Positions 8,499-17,616 of a DNA stretch of 64,000 nucleotides are shown in pieces (positions within the stretch are counted from its first letter, which is position 1; the number at the start of each line of letters is the position of its first letter). Source of the stretch: Burkholderia sp. Leaf177 (GTDB lineage: Bacteria > Pseudomonadota > Gammaproteobacteria > Burkholderiales > Burkholderiaceae); contig NZ_LMPF01000025.1 in NCBI RefSeq assembly GCF_001424345.1, positions 456,062 to 520,061 of the forward strand, in the 5' to 3' direction. The notes under the pieces were generated by a model that made no database searches, was not told the DNA's origin, and saw nothing but the letters and a program-made list of their open reading frames with translations. A program made the translations under genes and the position numbers.

Positions 8499-10105
8499 TC
8501 AATGACCTCCTTCAAAGGTTCGGTAGCGGGCGCATTGTGCGTGACGGTATCGCCATGTCCCGCCATGTAGTGACCGAGCGTCGCGCGATCGGCGTTTGCC
8601 GCGTACGTCTCGTACACGAGTTCGCCCTCCGCGATTACGGTAATGCGGTCAGCCAGTTCCAGCAGTTCATCGAGGTCCTCGCTCACCAGCAAGACGGCGG
8701 CTCCCGCATCGCGCGCGGCCATGATCCGCGCGTGAATATCCGCCACCGATGCAAAGTCGAGACCGAACACCGGGTTCGCGACGATCAGCACATCCACCGG
8801 TTGACCCAGCTCGCGTGCAAGCACTGCACGCTGCACGTTGCCGCCAGAAAGCGTGCCGATGGCGCGTTCGGGAAGCGGCGGCCGTACATTGAATTCGCCG
8901 ATGAGCTGTGCAGCGCGATCTCGCATGGCGTGGCGGTCGAGACGCCATCCGCCGCGGCGCAGCGGCGCACGATCGAAGTCTCGGAGTGCCAGGTTTTGCG
9001 CGACACTCATGCCCGCCACGCACGCGTTCTTGAGCGGCTCTTCGGGGATCGCGAAGACACGTCGTTGCGTCATCTCTTCACGCGTTGCGCGATACGCGCT
9101 GCCCGCGACTTCCATCTCGCCGGCCTTTACGCGGCGTTGCCCGACAAGCGCCTCGACCAGTTCCTTCTGCCCATTCCCCGACACACCCGCGATGCCGAGG
9201 ATCTCGCCCGCGCGTACTTGAAGCGATGCGCGTTTGACTGCGGCGTGGCCGCGATCGTCGTCGACGGAAAGCATACTGATCGCAAGGCGAATCTGCCCCG
9301 CAGCGTTCACCGGTTTGCGCGCGACGCGTTCGGCATTGACCGCTTCCATAACGGCGGTGTCGCGCGTTTCGCCGGCGCCCATCATCAGTGCCGCCAGCGC
9401 GTCGCGGCTGGTTTCCGACACCGCGCTCGTACCCACCTGGCGGCCTTTGCGAAGCACGGTGACATCGTCCGCGTAGGCCATCACTTCGCGAAACTTATGC
9501 GTGATCATCAGCACGGTCAGTTCGCCACGCGTCGTCAGATCGCGCATCAGGCCCAGCACTTCATCGGCTTCCTGTGGCGTGAGAACGGACGTGGGTTCAT
9601 CGAGAATAAGGAAACGCTGCTTCAAATATAGCTGCTTGAGAATTTCAAGTTTCTGTTTTTCGCCAGCCGCGAGACCCGAGACCGGCGCGTCGAGCGGCAA
9701 GCGAAACGGCATACCCTGCATGAACGCGCCGAGCGCCGCACGTTCTGCTTTCCAGTCTATCTTCCAGGGAAGGCGGCCACGCGCGAGCAACAGATTTTCT
9801 TCCACCGACAAACCCGATGCCAGCGTGAAATGCTGATACACCATGCCAATCCCGAGGCTTTGAGCATCGCGCGGCGAGTTGATGTGAACCTCACGATTGC
9901 CCGCTGAAATCTGCCCTTCATCGAGCACGCCATACCCTACGAGGCCCTTCACCAGCGTGCTTTTGCCCGCACCGTTCTCGCCGAGCAACGCGTGCACCGT
10001 GCCCGCGCGGACCTTGATCGAGACGTTGTCCAGCGCGCGAAATGCGCCGAACGATTTGCTGGCGTTGTGTATCTCCACACCCAGCGCATGCGATGAAGTG
10101 GACAT
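8495..10105 (-). CDS. BMP-type ABC importer, tandem ATP-binding protein
   Basis: The 536 aa protein has two ABC domains. The first contains [15 protein letters not shown] (about residues 35-50) and a normal Walker B (FLILDEPTSVLTP). The second has a degenerate Walker A (GIAGVSGNGQKELVEAL) and LSGGNVQRAVLARELG, as in ribose- and nucleoside-type importers. An open frame extends further upstream, but that stretch lies inside the biuret hydrolase gene, so the ATG at 10103-10105, two bases after that gene's stop, is taken as the start. With the two permeases and the BMP-family binding protein in the same operon it forms a full importer. Relatives move nucleosides, purines or related ureides; here biuret, allophanate precursors or small amides are plausible cargo (inference from context). 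Confidence 0.92.
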   Translation of the reverse strand: MSTSSHALGVEIHNASKSFGAFRALDNVSIKVRAGTVHALLGENGAGKSTLVKGLVGYGVLDEGQISAGNREVHINSPRDAQSLGIGMVYQHFTLASGLSVEENLLLARGRLPWKIDWKAERAALGAFMQGMPFRLPLDAPVSGLAAGEKQKLEILKQLYLKQRFLILDEPTSVLTPQEADEVLGLMRDLTTRGELTVLMITHKFREVMAYADDVTVLRKGRQVGTSAVSETSRDALAALMMGAGETRDTAVMEAVNAERVARKPVNAAGQIRLAISMLSVDDDRGHAAVKRASLQVRAGEILGIAGVSGNGQKELVEALVGQRRVKAGEMEVAGSAYRATREEMTQRRVFAIPEEPLKNACVAGMSVAQNLALRDFDRAPLRRGGWRLDRHAMRDRAAQLIGEFNVRPPLPERAIGTLSGGNVQRAVLARELGQPVDVLIVANPVFGLDFASVADIHARIMAARDAGAAVLLVSEDLDELLELADRITVIAEGELVYETYAANADRATLGHYMAGHGDTVTHNAPATEPLKEVIE

Positions 10106-10107
10106 GG

Positions 10108-10800
10108 TCAGCCGCCGAGCGTGGTCAGGAGCGCGTCTGAACTGGAGACCGTGCCGAACACGCCGCCTTGCATCGTGATCATGTGCAGCGCGGCTTCGTG
10201 ATTGCCGCGATCGGTCGCACCGCAACAGTCGGCGAGCACCGTGCATTCGAAGCCGCGGTCGTTCGCTTCGCGCATGGTCGTGTGGACGCAAACGTCGGTG
10301 GTGATGCCGGTCAGCACCAGGTTCACGATACCGCGCGTGCGCAAGATCAGTTCGAGATCGGTCGCGCAGAACGAGCCCTTGCCGGGTTTGTCGATGACGA
10401 TTTCGCCAGGCAAAGGTGCAAGTTCATCGATGATTTCCCAGCCGGGTTCACCACGTACCAGGATGCGCCCGCAAGGACCATCGTCGCCGATGCCAACGCC
10501 TTCCGTTCCCGCGCGACGGCTGCGCCAGCGCTTGTTCGCAGGCAAGTCCGACAGATCCGGCCGATGCCCTTCACGCGTATGAATGATCGTGAAGCCTTGT
10601 TCGCGCATTACGTTCATCACACGTTTTATCGGTTCGATAGGCGCGCGCGTAAGCGACAAGTCGTAGCCCATCTTGTCGACATAACCACCGTGGCCACAGA
10701 AGTCCGTCTGCATGTCGATCACGATCAGCGCAGTGTTGTCCGGGCGCAGGTTGCCATCGAAGGGCCAAGGGTAGGGTCTGGCATCAATGAATCGGGTCAT
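10108..10800 (-). CDS. biuH: Biuret amidohydrolase (isochorismatase family)
   Basis: The enzyme hydrolyses biuret to allophanate and ammonia. The 230 aa sequence is very similar, by recall, to the characterised Rhizobium leguminosarum BiuH throughout: [19 protein letters not shown], the [17 protein letters not shown] segment and [16 protein letters not shown]. The catalytic triad is Asp29 (VIDMQTDF), Lys138 (VIDKPGKG) and Cys171 (TTDVCVHTT), matching Asp36, Lys142 and Cys175 of BiuH after allowing for the N-terminal offset and a three-residue insertion. RutB-like ureidoacrylate hydrolase is the nearest alternative but fits less well. Allophanate made here would be used by the allophanate hydrolase at the head of the same operon. 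Confidence 0.92.
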   Translation of the reverse strand: MTRFIDARPYPWPFDGNLRPDNTALIVIDMQTDFCGHGGYVDKMGYDLSLTRAPIEPIKRVMNVMREQGFTIIHTREGHRPDLSDLPANKRWRSRRAGTEGVGIGDDGPCGRILVRGEPGWEIIDELAPLPGEIVIDKPGKGSFCATDLELILRTRGIVNLVLTGITTDVCVHTTMREANDRGFECTVLADCCGATDRGNHEAALHMITMQGGVFGTVSSSDALLTTLGG

Positions 10801-10825
10801 GGTCGGATGCGCCTTTAAAAATGGG

Positions 10826-11752
10826 TCAGCGTGTGAGACTCAGTTCGCCCGGCGCGCCGGCAAGCGTGCGATCGGGACGGCAATTGATGATCATGATTGC
10901 GAGCGTGAGCACGTAGGGTGCCGCGTTATAGAGGTAATAACCGCTTGTCACGCCAATGGCTTGCAACGCAGGCCCGAGCGCACCGGCCGCGCCAAAAAGC
11001 AATGCGGCCCACAGGCATCGCAAAGGTTGCCAGCGCGCGAAGATAACGAGCGCTACCGCCATCAAACCCTGTCCGCTCGACAACCCTTCGTTCCAGCTTC
11101 CCGGATAAACGAGCGACAGATACGCTCCGCCAACGCCCGCAAAAAAGCCGCCCACGGAAGTGGCGATGATCCGAATCCGGGTCAGCGGATAACCCATCGC
11201 GCGCGCGGTCTCGGCATGATCGCCAACCAGACGCAAGGTCATGCCCCAGCGCGTGCTGCGCAGTCCCCACTGCAATACGAACGCCAGCATCACGCCGATC
11301 ACAAAAAGCGGATTCACATGCAGCGCGTTGTGCAACTGAGGCGAGCTGGCCCACGCGCCAAAATCGAATGACTGAAGGCCAGGTGCTTGCGGTTCGATAA
11401 ACGGCTTGCCCAGATAAAACGCGAGTCCAGTGCCGAGCAGCATCAACGCGATGCCGAACGCGATATCGGAGACGCGAGGCAGCGAACATACGAGTCCGTG
11501 CAGGCATCCAAGCAACAATCCCACGCAACCCGCCGCAAGCACGCCCACCCATGGCGAGCCGGTCAGGTAAGACGCGGCGTAACCGCTCATCGCGCCTGAA
11601 ACCAGGATGCCTTCGAGGCCGAGATTGACGCGGCCGCCCTTCTCGGTCAGGCATTCGCCCAGGCTCACGAAAAGATACGGCGTGCTCACGCGGATCGCGC
11701 CGGCCACAAGCGACAGCAACAAGATGACGATGGGCGAATGTGCATCAGGCAT
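10826..11752 (-). CDS. BMP-type ABC importer, permease subunit 2
   Basis: This is a hydrophobic protein of 308 aa with about 8-9 membrane segments and the branched-chain/BPD_transp_2 pattern ([16 protein letters not shown] near residue 35, then GWT-like MGLRS.. [20 protein letters not shown]). Its architecture matches the shorter permease of nucleoside and BMP-type importers. The open frame extends further upstream, but that part lies within the other permease gene and is polar, so the start is put at the ATG at 11750-11752, which overlaps the upstream gene's end by 8 bp. It works with the partner permease and ATPase in the inner membrane. Confidence 0.9.
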   Translation of the reverse strand: MPDAHSPIVILLLSLVAGAIRVSTPYLFVSLGECLTEKGGRVNLGLEGILVSGAMSGYAASYLTGSPWVGVLAAGCVGLLLGCLHGLVCSLPRVSDIAFGIALMLLGTGLAFYLGKPFIEPQAPGLQSFDFGAWASSPQLHNALHVNPLFVIGVMLAFVLQWGLRSTRWGMTLRLVGDHAETARAMGYPLTRIRIIATSVGGFFAGVGGAYLSLVYPGSWNEGLSSGQGLMAVALVIFARWQPLRCLWAALLFGAAGALGPALQAIGVTSGYYLYNAAPYVLTLAIMIINCRPDRTLAGAPGELSLTR

Positions 11753-12860
11753 GGGTTTGCTCCATCGGCATGTTGACTTTGGCAATGGCTGCGGCCTGCA
11801 ACTGCACGCGCCACGCCGCGATCCGCCCGCCGAGCGCCTCCCATGCCAGCAAGTTTGCGAACAGAAGACCTTGGAGAACAAGCGTGGTGGCATCGGGGAG
11901 ATCGAGGCGGCGCTGCAACAGGCTCCCGCTCGCTTCGATGCCGCCAATCATCACCGCGCACACGATGATCGCCAGCGGATTCTGGCGTGCGGCGAAGGCC
12001 ACGAGTATTCCGGCATAGCCGTATCCCGCGAGCAGCGATGCATTCGCGCTGCCCTGCACCGCCGCGACTTCGAACATGCCGGCGAGCCCCGCCGCTGCGC
12101 CGCCAAGCGCACACGCAACGAACGCAAGCGCATTCACCGGCAAGCCGACCAGACGCGCAGCACGATTGCTGCCACCGACAATGCGCATCGCAAAGCCCTT
12201 GGTGCTGTACTTGACGAAGACCCACGCCGCTATGCACGCAAGAACGCCCCACATGAGGCCCCAGTGCACTTCAAGACCCGGCAACGACCCTATCGACATC
12301 GACGAAGGAACCGGAAGCGTGGAAGGCTTGTTCAGGCTTGCAGGATCGCGCAGCGGGCCTTCGACAAAAAACTTGAACAGCGCAATCGCGATGTACGCCA
12401 TCAGCAAGCTGCTGATGGTCTCGTTCACGCCGCGCCATTGCCGCAATGCACCGACTGCACCGATCCACGCCGCGCCCGCAAGCATGCCGGCAAGCGCCAT
12501 CAACGGCGTTGCAATCAGCCATGGCGTATTTGCAGGAAGCATTTGCGGGACTACGGCCGCGCACATTCCACCCAACGCCAGCGCACCTTCGCCACCGATC
12601 ACGATCAACCCCACTTGCGCGGGCAACGCCACGCAAAGCGCGGTCAGCATCAGCGGCGACGCACGCAGCAAAGTGCTCTGCCAGGCGAACGACGAACCGA
12701 ATGCGCCCTGCACGATCAAGCCGACTGCATCGAGGACCGGCTGACCCTGCACGAGCAGAAACAACGAGAACAGCACCAGTGTCCCGGCGAGCGCGAGCAC
12801 CGTCGGAATAGCGGGCAACGCGGCGAGCAAGACGCGGGCGGTCGAGGCATTGGGACGCAT
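11745..12860 (-). CDS. BMP-type ABC importer, permease subunit 1
   Basis: This is an integral membrane protein of 371 aa with about ten hydrophobic segments and the conserved loop of the family (LIVIGGEGALALGGMCAA, then VNETISSLLMAYIA and GFAMRIVGGSNRAARLVG). It corresponds to the longer permease of BMP-type importers. The ATG at 12858-12860 is preferred over the GTG immediately before it because AGGAG lies five bases upstream of the ATG but only two from the GTG. The gene starts 27 bp after the binding-protein gene and its end overlaps the second permease. Confidence 0.9.
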   Translation of the reverse strand: MRPNASTARVLLAALPAIPTVLALAGTLVLFSLFLLVQGQPVLDAVGLIVQGAFGSSFAWQSTLLRASPLMLTALCVALPAQVGLIVIGGEGALALGGMCAAVVPQMLPANTPWLIATPLMALAGMLAGAAWIGAVGALRQWRGVNETISSLLMAYIAIALFKFFVEGPLRDPASLNKPSTLPVPSSMSIGSLPGLEVHWGLMWGVLACIAAWVFVKYSTKGFAMRIVGGSNRAARLVGLPVNALAFVACALGGAAAGLAGMFEVAAVQGSANASLLAGYGYAGILVAFAARQNPLAIIVCAVMIGGIEASGSLLQRRLDLPDATTLVLQGLLFANLLAWEALGGRIAAWRVQLQAAAIAKVNMPMEQTHA

Positions 12861-12887
12861 CACGGCTCCTTCAGAATGACAACGCCA

Positions 12888-13985
12888 TCAGATCTGGCCA
12901 GTGACGCCGGACACGAGATAGTTCATGCTTTCCAGCGTGTAGTCGGTCTGCGGATGGCTCGTGCCGGCAGCGATTGCAACGCCGCCCTTGTTGTCTTTTA
13001 TCGGACCCTTGAAGATCACGAAGGTGCCGGCCATCATGCTGGCCTTGATGGTGTCGGCGGCCTTCTTCGCATCCGGCGTGACCTTCGCGCCGTACGGCGA
13101 CATCTTCACGAAACCATCCTTCAGGCCGCCGCGCAGCACATTCGGCTGCGGCTTGCCGGCCTGTGCATCGGCGACCAGTTGCTTGTACGGCGTCGCCCAG
13201 TCCCACTCCGCGCCCGTGAGATAACCCTTTGGTGCGAGTGCGGCCTGGCTCGCGTGATAACCGCAACTCATCGCGCCACGCTTCTCGGCAGTTTCGACAA
13301 CGACCTTCGGGCCATCGACGTGACACGTGATCACGTCGCAACCCTGATCGACAAGGCTGTTCGTTGCTTCGGCTTCCTTTACGGGCATGGACCAGTCGCC
13401 GGTGAAAATCACTTGCGTCGCGATGGATGGATCGACGGACTGCGCGCCGAGCGTGAACGCGTTGATGTTGCGCAGCACTTGCGGGATAGGCTTGGCCGCG
13501 ACGAAGCCGAGCTTCTTGCTCTTGCTCATGTGACCGGCGACAACACCATTCAAGTACTGACATTCATCGATATAACCAAAGTAACTCGCAATATTCGGCG
13601 GGTTGCCCTGCTTCCACAAACCGCCGCAATGCGCGAAGCGCACGTTGGGATATTTGGCCGCCATCTTGAGCACATGCGGGTCGAAGTAACCAAACGACGT
13701 TGCGAAGATGAGCGTTGCGCCGTCCTGTTCGATCATCGCTTCCATGGTCTTCTGGACCGCGATGGTCTCCGGCACATTCTCTTCTTCCACGACCTTTACG
13801 TTGGGCAGCTTCTTGATGATCGCGGCCGCTGCGGCTTGCGCCTGGTTGTAGCCATAGTCGCCACGCGCGCCGACATAGATCACGCCAACGGTTGTTTTTC
13901 CCGCAGCAAAAACCGACTGGAACGGCGCCATGGTTGCAAGCGCCAGGAGGCTCGCGTCTTTGATGAATGTGCGACGGCTGGTCAT
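12888..13985 (-). CDS. BMP-family ABC substrate-binding protein
   Basis: This periplasmic binding protein has 365 aa and belongs to the BMP/PnrA (Med-like) family. It has a Tat-like leader (TSRRTFIK, then a hydrophobic stretch ending FAAG near residue 29) followed by VGVIYVGARGDYGYNQAQ, which is typical of the family's first strand and ligand loop. There is no lipobox Cys, so it is probably soluble in the periplasm. The family binds purine nucleosides in spirochaetes and, in proteobacterial relatives, is often encoded beside ureide or purine catabolic genes. Here it sits between allophanate hydrolase and the permeases, so a ureide-type ligand such as biuret is a reasonable inference but is not shown. 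Confidence 0.9.
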   Translation of the reverse strand: MTSRRTFIKDASLLALATMAPFQSVFAAGKTTVGVIYVGARGDYGYNQAQAAAAAIIKKLPNVKVVEEENVPETIAVQKTMEAMIEQDGATLIFATSFGYFDPHVLKMAAKYPNVRFAHCGGLWKQGNPPNIASYFGYIDECQYLNGVVAGHMSKSKKLGFVAAKPIPQVLRNINAFTLGAQSVDPSIATQVIFTGDWSMPVKEAEATNSLVDQGCDVITCHVDGPKVVVETAEKRGAMSCGYHASQAALAPKGYLTGAEWDWATPYKQLVADAQAGKPQPNVLRGGLKDGFVKMSPYGAKVTPDAKKAADTIKASMMAGTFVIFKGPIKDNKGGVAIAAGTSHPQTDYTLESMNYLVSGVTGQI

Positions 13986-14037
13986 GTCGTTCGATTCCTG
14001 TTCAAGGTGGTTCGTGATTTAGGTGGGTCGTGATTTA

Positions 14038-15861
14038 TCAGGTTCTGGTTTGAAGACTGTCGAGATAGGCAATCCAGCCGCCGAAAGCGGTGATGTCCCG
14101 CGCTCCGCTCATCTCCGATACCGCCCATGGTTCGCAGATGAAACCTTTGACGAAGCGTCCATCGCTCAGCTCGATCGTGCCGATACCCATGGGCGATGGG
14201 ACGTCCATCACGAACTTGCCGAACGAGCGCACCGGCACGTCCCAGACTTCGACGGCGATCGCTGCGCCAATGCGATCCGCGTTTCGTACGAGACCAGGCT
14301 TCGGCGGTGAAGTATTTGGGAGAGCGAACAACTGGTACGCTGACGATGTACTGGTCGCTTCCATGAACTGTGCGCCCGCTTCGAGCAACTGCTTGTTGAG
14401 CGGCTGCCCGCGCAGATGCGCGCCGACTACTGCGAGCGCGACGGTCGGTTCCTGGAATGGCAACGGTTGAAGTTCGGGACTGGCCGTGTCGTTGAAAAGC
14501 GCCTGGATGCGCGCGCCCAGAACCGCCAGCCGATGGTCGGACCCGCTCGGCGCGATCAGCGTCACGCCCGCTGGCAATCCATCGCTTCTTCGCGCGCACG
14601 GCACCGACAACGCGCACAGGTCCAGCAGATTCACGAAGTTGGTGTAGTAACCGAGTTCGCTATTGCGCTCGATCGGACTTGCCTGAACATCTGCAATAAG
14701 CGGATGCGTTGGTGTGGTGGGAACGATCAGGACATCGATGCCATCGAAACATCGTTCGGATTCGCGTTTGAGTTCTGCGAGCGCGTACTGTCCATTGAAT
14801 GCATCGACTGCGCTGAAGCGATCCGCCTTTCCAATCACGGCGGCAACGGTTGTATCGATGTCGGCGAAATTGGTGTCGAAGAATGCGCCCAGCGCAGCAC
14901 GCCGTTCCGCGACCCACGGGCCGTCGTAGAGCAACGCCGAAACCCGCTTGAACGGCGTGAAATCGATAGCGTCCGGGGTCGTTGCGAGATCCGCCGATAT
15001 CACATCGAGTGTCGCGCCGAAGGCTTGCTGGGCGGTCGTATCGTTGAAGAATTCCAGTTCTGCCGGCACGCCGAGACGCAACGCCGACGACGTTGCGCCC
15101 AACGGCGGCACCTTGCGCGAGTACGCGTCGCGCGCATCGAATTTCGCCATTTGCGCGAGGACGTGCCACGCATCGGCGACATCGTGCGCGAAGATCGACA
15201 ACGTATCGAGGCTGCGGCAAGCAGGCACCACGCCGCGCTTGCTGACAAGACCCAGCGACGGCTTGAGCCCGACTATTCCGTTGAATCCGGCGGGCACGCG
15301 GCCTGACCCGGCGGTATCGGTCCCGAGCGAAAACGCCACGCAACCTGCCGCCACTGATACCGCCGAACCCGAGCTCGATCCACCCGATACACGCTCCGGA
15401 AACTCAACCTGACGCACGGCGCCAAACGGCGATCGCGTGCCGACCAAGCCGGTGGCGAACTGATCGAGATTGGTCTTGCCGACAAGAATCGCGCCTGCAT
15501 CCAGCAAGCGCTGAATGGCGAACGCGCTGAACTCCGGCGTGTAGCTGAAGGGCTCGCATGCGGCAGTGGTCGGCAAGCCCGCGACATCGATATTGTCCTT
15601 TACCGCGAACGGCACGCCGAATAGCGGCAAGCGCTCGAACACCGTATCGCCCTCTTCTGCAAGCGCCTTTTCAAGCGCGCGAGCCTGAGCGCGAACTGCA
15701 TCGACCGGCAATAACAGCGTCCATATTTCCGGACGATCGATTTCGCCGATACGGTCGAATACCATATCGATGACGCTGACCGGCGTAAAGTCGCGCAACC
15801 TATAAGCATCGAGAAGCTTGGTTACACGCAAACAGTCGAAGGTTCGAGGATCGTTGTCCAT
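14038..15861 (-). CDS. atzF: Allophanate hydrolase (AtzF/TrzF type)
   Basis: The enzyme hydrolyses allophanate to CO2 and ammonia, the last step of biuret and cyanuric acid breakdown. The 607 aa length equals that of AtzF of Pseudomonas sp. ADP. Residues 1-440 are an amidase-signature domain with the Ser-cisSer-Lys triad: Lys88 (PFAVKDNID), Ser162 (SGGSSSGSA) and Ser186 (TDTAGSGRVPA), each three less than in AtzF. Residues of roughly 450-607 form the C-terminal domain typical of true allophanate hydrolases and absent from AtzE or GatA. It is the first gene of the operon, 24 nt downstream of the predicted transcription start of a sigma-54-like promoter. The ribosome site is weak (ACGGAATTC before ATG). 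Confidence 0.94.
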   Translation of the reverse strand: MDNDPRTFDCLRVTKLLDAYRLRDFTPVSVIDMVFDRIGEIDRPEIWTLLLPVDAVRAQARALEKALAEEGDTVFERLPLFGVPFAVKDNIDVAGLPTTAACEPFSYTPEFSAFAIQRLLDAGAILVGKTNLDQFATGLVGTRSPFGAVRQVEFPERVSGGSSSGSAVSVAAGCVAFSLGTDTAGSGRVPAGFNGIVGLKPSLGLVSKRGVVPACRSLDTLSIFAHDVADAWHVLAQMAKFDARDAYSRKVPPLGATSSALRLGVPAELEFFNDTTAQQAFGATLDVISADLATTPDAIDFTPFKRVSALLYDGPWVAERRAALGAFFDTNFADIDTTVAAVIGKADRFSAVDAFNGQYALAELKRESERCFDGIDVLIVPTTPTHPLIADVQASPIERNSELGYYTNFVNLLDLCALSVPCARRSDGLPAGVTLIAPSGSDHRLAVLGARIQALFNDTASPELQPLPFQEPTVALAVVGAHLRGQPLNKQLLEAGAQFMEATSTSSAYQLFALPNTSPPKPGLVRNADRIGAAIAVEVWDVPVRSFGKFVMDVPSPMGIGTIELSDGRFVKGFICEPWAVSEMSGARDITAFGGWIAYLDSLQTRT

Positions 15862-16231
15862 GAATTCCGTCTTGCATACAAGATGGGATTCATAATGCAG
15901 GAGATGTGCCAGCGTGAGTTTTCGCCCTGTGCTTTCGCTGTAAGTCCTTGTCTATAAAGATTATCAACGTGTTTTGGCGGTTTTGGACAGCAACCCCGGC
16001 AGACTTCAAATGTTTAGAATCCTGGTGCGCCACGCACCGCCGAAGAACGCCGCCGCACAAAAACAGCGCGCCGCGCACTTAACACTTTCTGCGAGCTAAC
16101 CATAGCTTACAAACATCCCCTATAACCCGTGTTTCCTGCATAATAAGTACGGATGCCTTACTAATTTTCCTGACGAATAAAACGATTGAAAGCATCCAAA
16201 ACCATCTAATGGTTAGCTAAGGAGATACATC
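15862..16231. other. Intergenic regulatory region between atzF and the GFA gene
   Basis: This divergent 370 bp region holds no gene. It contains the sigma-54-like promoter (15896-15911), a perfect dyad GGTGCG-CCA-CGCACC at 16024-16038 about 115-130 bp upstream of that promoter (a possible activator site), and a 10 bp inverted pair AGCTAACCAT (16094-16103) and ATGGTTAGCT (16209-16218) just before the GFA gene. The second copy overlaps the region next to the ribosome site TAAGGAGA of that gene. Functions of the dyads are inferred only from position. Confidence 0.5.
15896..15911 (-). promoter_or_regulatory. Candidate sigma-54 promoter of the biuret operon
   Basis: Read on the minus strand the bases are TGGCACATCTCCTGCA. 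They match the -24/-12 consensus TGGCACG-N4-TTGCW at 14 of 16 positions (fixed bases differ only at G7 and the first T of the -12 box), with GG and GC exactly 12 apart. Transcription would start near 15885, about 24 nt before the ATG of allophanate hydrolase. Sigma-54 control suits a nitrogen-scavenging operon. Confidence 0.65.
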
Positions 16232-16666
16232 ATGGGAGAGGAACCAATCTACAACGGAAGCTGTTTTTGCGGCGCAGTGGAGATCACCGTAACGGGCGCG
16301 CCAGTCGGGATGGGTTATTGCCATTGTGCTTCGTGCCGAAGCTGGTCGGCTGGACCTGTCAACGCGTTCACGCTATGGCAACCCGAAGCCGTGCGCATCA
16401 CCAAAGGCGCCGACAACATAGGCACTTACAACAAGACGCCGCACAGCTATCGTAAATGGTGCAAGACGTGCGGCGGCCATCTGTTCACCGAACATCCGGG
16501 CATGGGTGTGACCGACGTTTATGCCGCGACCATTCCAGACTTCCCGTACGAGGCGGGCCTGCATGTGCACTATCAGGAAACAAGGCTGCCAATGCACGAC
16601 GGCTTGCCGAAAATGAAGGACCTTCCGGAGGAGATGGGCGGATCAGGCGTGACCATGGCCGAGTGA
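16232..16666 (+). CDS. GFA-family zinc-binding protein
   Basis: The 144 aa protein belongs to the GFA (glutathione-dependent formaldehyde-activating enzyme/CENP-V) family. Zinc ligands are visible as Cys11 and Cys13 (SCFCGAVEI), Cys30, Cys32 and Cys35 (YCHCASCR), and Cys77 and Cys80 (WCKTCGGHLF). Most members are S-lyases or have no assigned reaction, so formaldehyde activation should not be assumed. A strong ribosome site (AAGGAG) precedes the ATG. It is divergent from the biuret operon and convergent with the LysR gene, and probably a single transcription unit. Confidence 0.9.
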   Translation: MGEEPIYNGSCFCGAVEITVTGAPVGMGYCHCASCRSWSAGPVNAFTLWQPEAVRITKGADNIGTYNKTPHSYRKWCKTCGGHLFTEHPGMGVTDVYAATIPDFPYEAGLHVHYQETRLPMHDGLPKMKDLPEEMGGSGVTMAE

Positions 16667-16707
16667 GCGCCGCCAGACTGCAAGCAAATCCATTCAACGA
16701 TCTTGCT

Positions 16708-17616
16708 TCAAGCGGGTCGCGCCAGATAAAGCGCGATCCGCTGCTGCAGGAAGTCACGTAACGCGTTGATCGTGGGAGAAAGCATTAGCCGATGCGCGCA
16801 AACAAGACTAAGCGGCGCGCGCTCTCCTTCCAGTTCCGTCAATAAAGCCTGGAGCGCGCCGCTTCGCAAATCCGCGAGCACATCGATTCTGGATTTATAC
16901 GCGAGACCGTGTCCTGCAACGGCCCATCGTCGGACAAGTTCTCCGTCGTCACTGCTGCGATTGCCGCGAACATTGACCGACACCAGCTCGCCATTGCTAT
17001 AAAAAGTCCAATGATCGTGAACGGTATCGCTTAACGAAAAGCGAAGGCAATTATGTTTGAGCAGATCCCCGGGAACGAGCGGGTAATCGTGCTTCATTAA
17101 ATACTCCGGCGACGCGCACAACACACGCCGGTTTTCAGGCGCCAACGGGAACGCGATCAGCGTCGAATCTTCGGGCGTTCCATAACGGATAGCAAGGTCG
17201 ACCGGGTTGCTGAACATGTTGGTCACACGATCGCCAATACGAACTTGCAGCGTCACGTCAGGATGACTGACCTGAAATTCATCGAGCCAGGGTCCGAGGA
17301 CGTGACGCCCGAGGTCTGATGGAATCGACATCGATACCGTCCCGCCAATAGCCTTGCGACCGCGCGCCACGGCGTGCCGTCCTGCTTCCACCTCGCCCAT
17401 GACGTTGCGCGCGTATTGAAGATATCGCTCGCCGTCCGGTGTCAGCCGCAGGCTTCGTGTGGAGCGTGCGAGCAGGCGCACACCCAGTTCCGTTTCCAGC
17501 CGCTTGAGGCCGACGCTTGCCACCGATGGCGTCAAATTCAGCTGGCGCGCGGCGGCCGACAAGCTGCCGCTGTCCGCTGCGGTCACGAAGATAAGCAGGT
17601 CTTCGAGTTTGATCAT
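16708..17616 (-). CDS. LysR-family transcriptional regulator
   Basis: The 302 aa protein has the standard layout: an N-terminal winged HTH (residues about 4-61, with DSGSLSAAARQLNLTPSVAS and the following recognition helix) and a periplasmic-binding-like effector domain from about residue 90. The short, basic LysR form with 'RSTRSLRLT' resembles the large DhcR/CrgA-like group common in Burkholderia. The nearest divergent gene is zwf, 428 bp away, so control of zwf or of its own transcription is possible. The target and effector are not known. Confidence 0.9.
   Translation of the reverse strand: MIKLEDLLIFVTAADSGSLSAAARQLNLTPSVASVGLKRLETELGVRLLARSTRSLRLTPDGERYLQYARNVMGEVEAGRHAVARGRKAIGGTVSMSIPSDLGRHVLGPWLDEFQVSHPDVTLQVRIGDRVTNMFSNPVDLAIRYGTPEDSTLIAFPLAPENRRVLCASPEYLMKHDYPLVPGDLLKHNCLRFSLSDTVHDHWTFYSNGELVSVNVRGNRSSDDGELVRRWAVAGHGLAYKSRIDVLADLRSGALQALLTELEGERAPLSLVCAHRLMLSPTINALRDFLQQRIALYLARPA

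Noticed and set aside
11607-14033. 808-codon plus-strand frame across the importer genes
   Set aside because: Antisense shadow of two permeases and the binding-protein gene; no recognisable domain.
14038-15861. Identification as AtzE or GatA amidase
   Set aside because: The C-terminal 150 residues after the amidase domain and the 607 aa length fit allophanate hydrolase, not AtzE (about 460 aa) or GatA.
16024-16038. NtrC site in front of the biuret operon
   Set aside because: The half-sites are in the wrong order (GGTGC then GCACC); kept only as an unassigned dyad.
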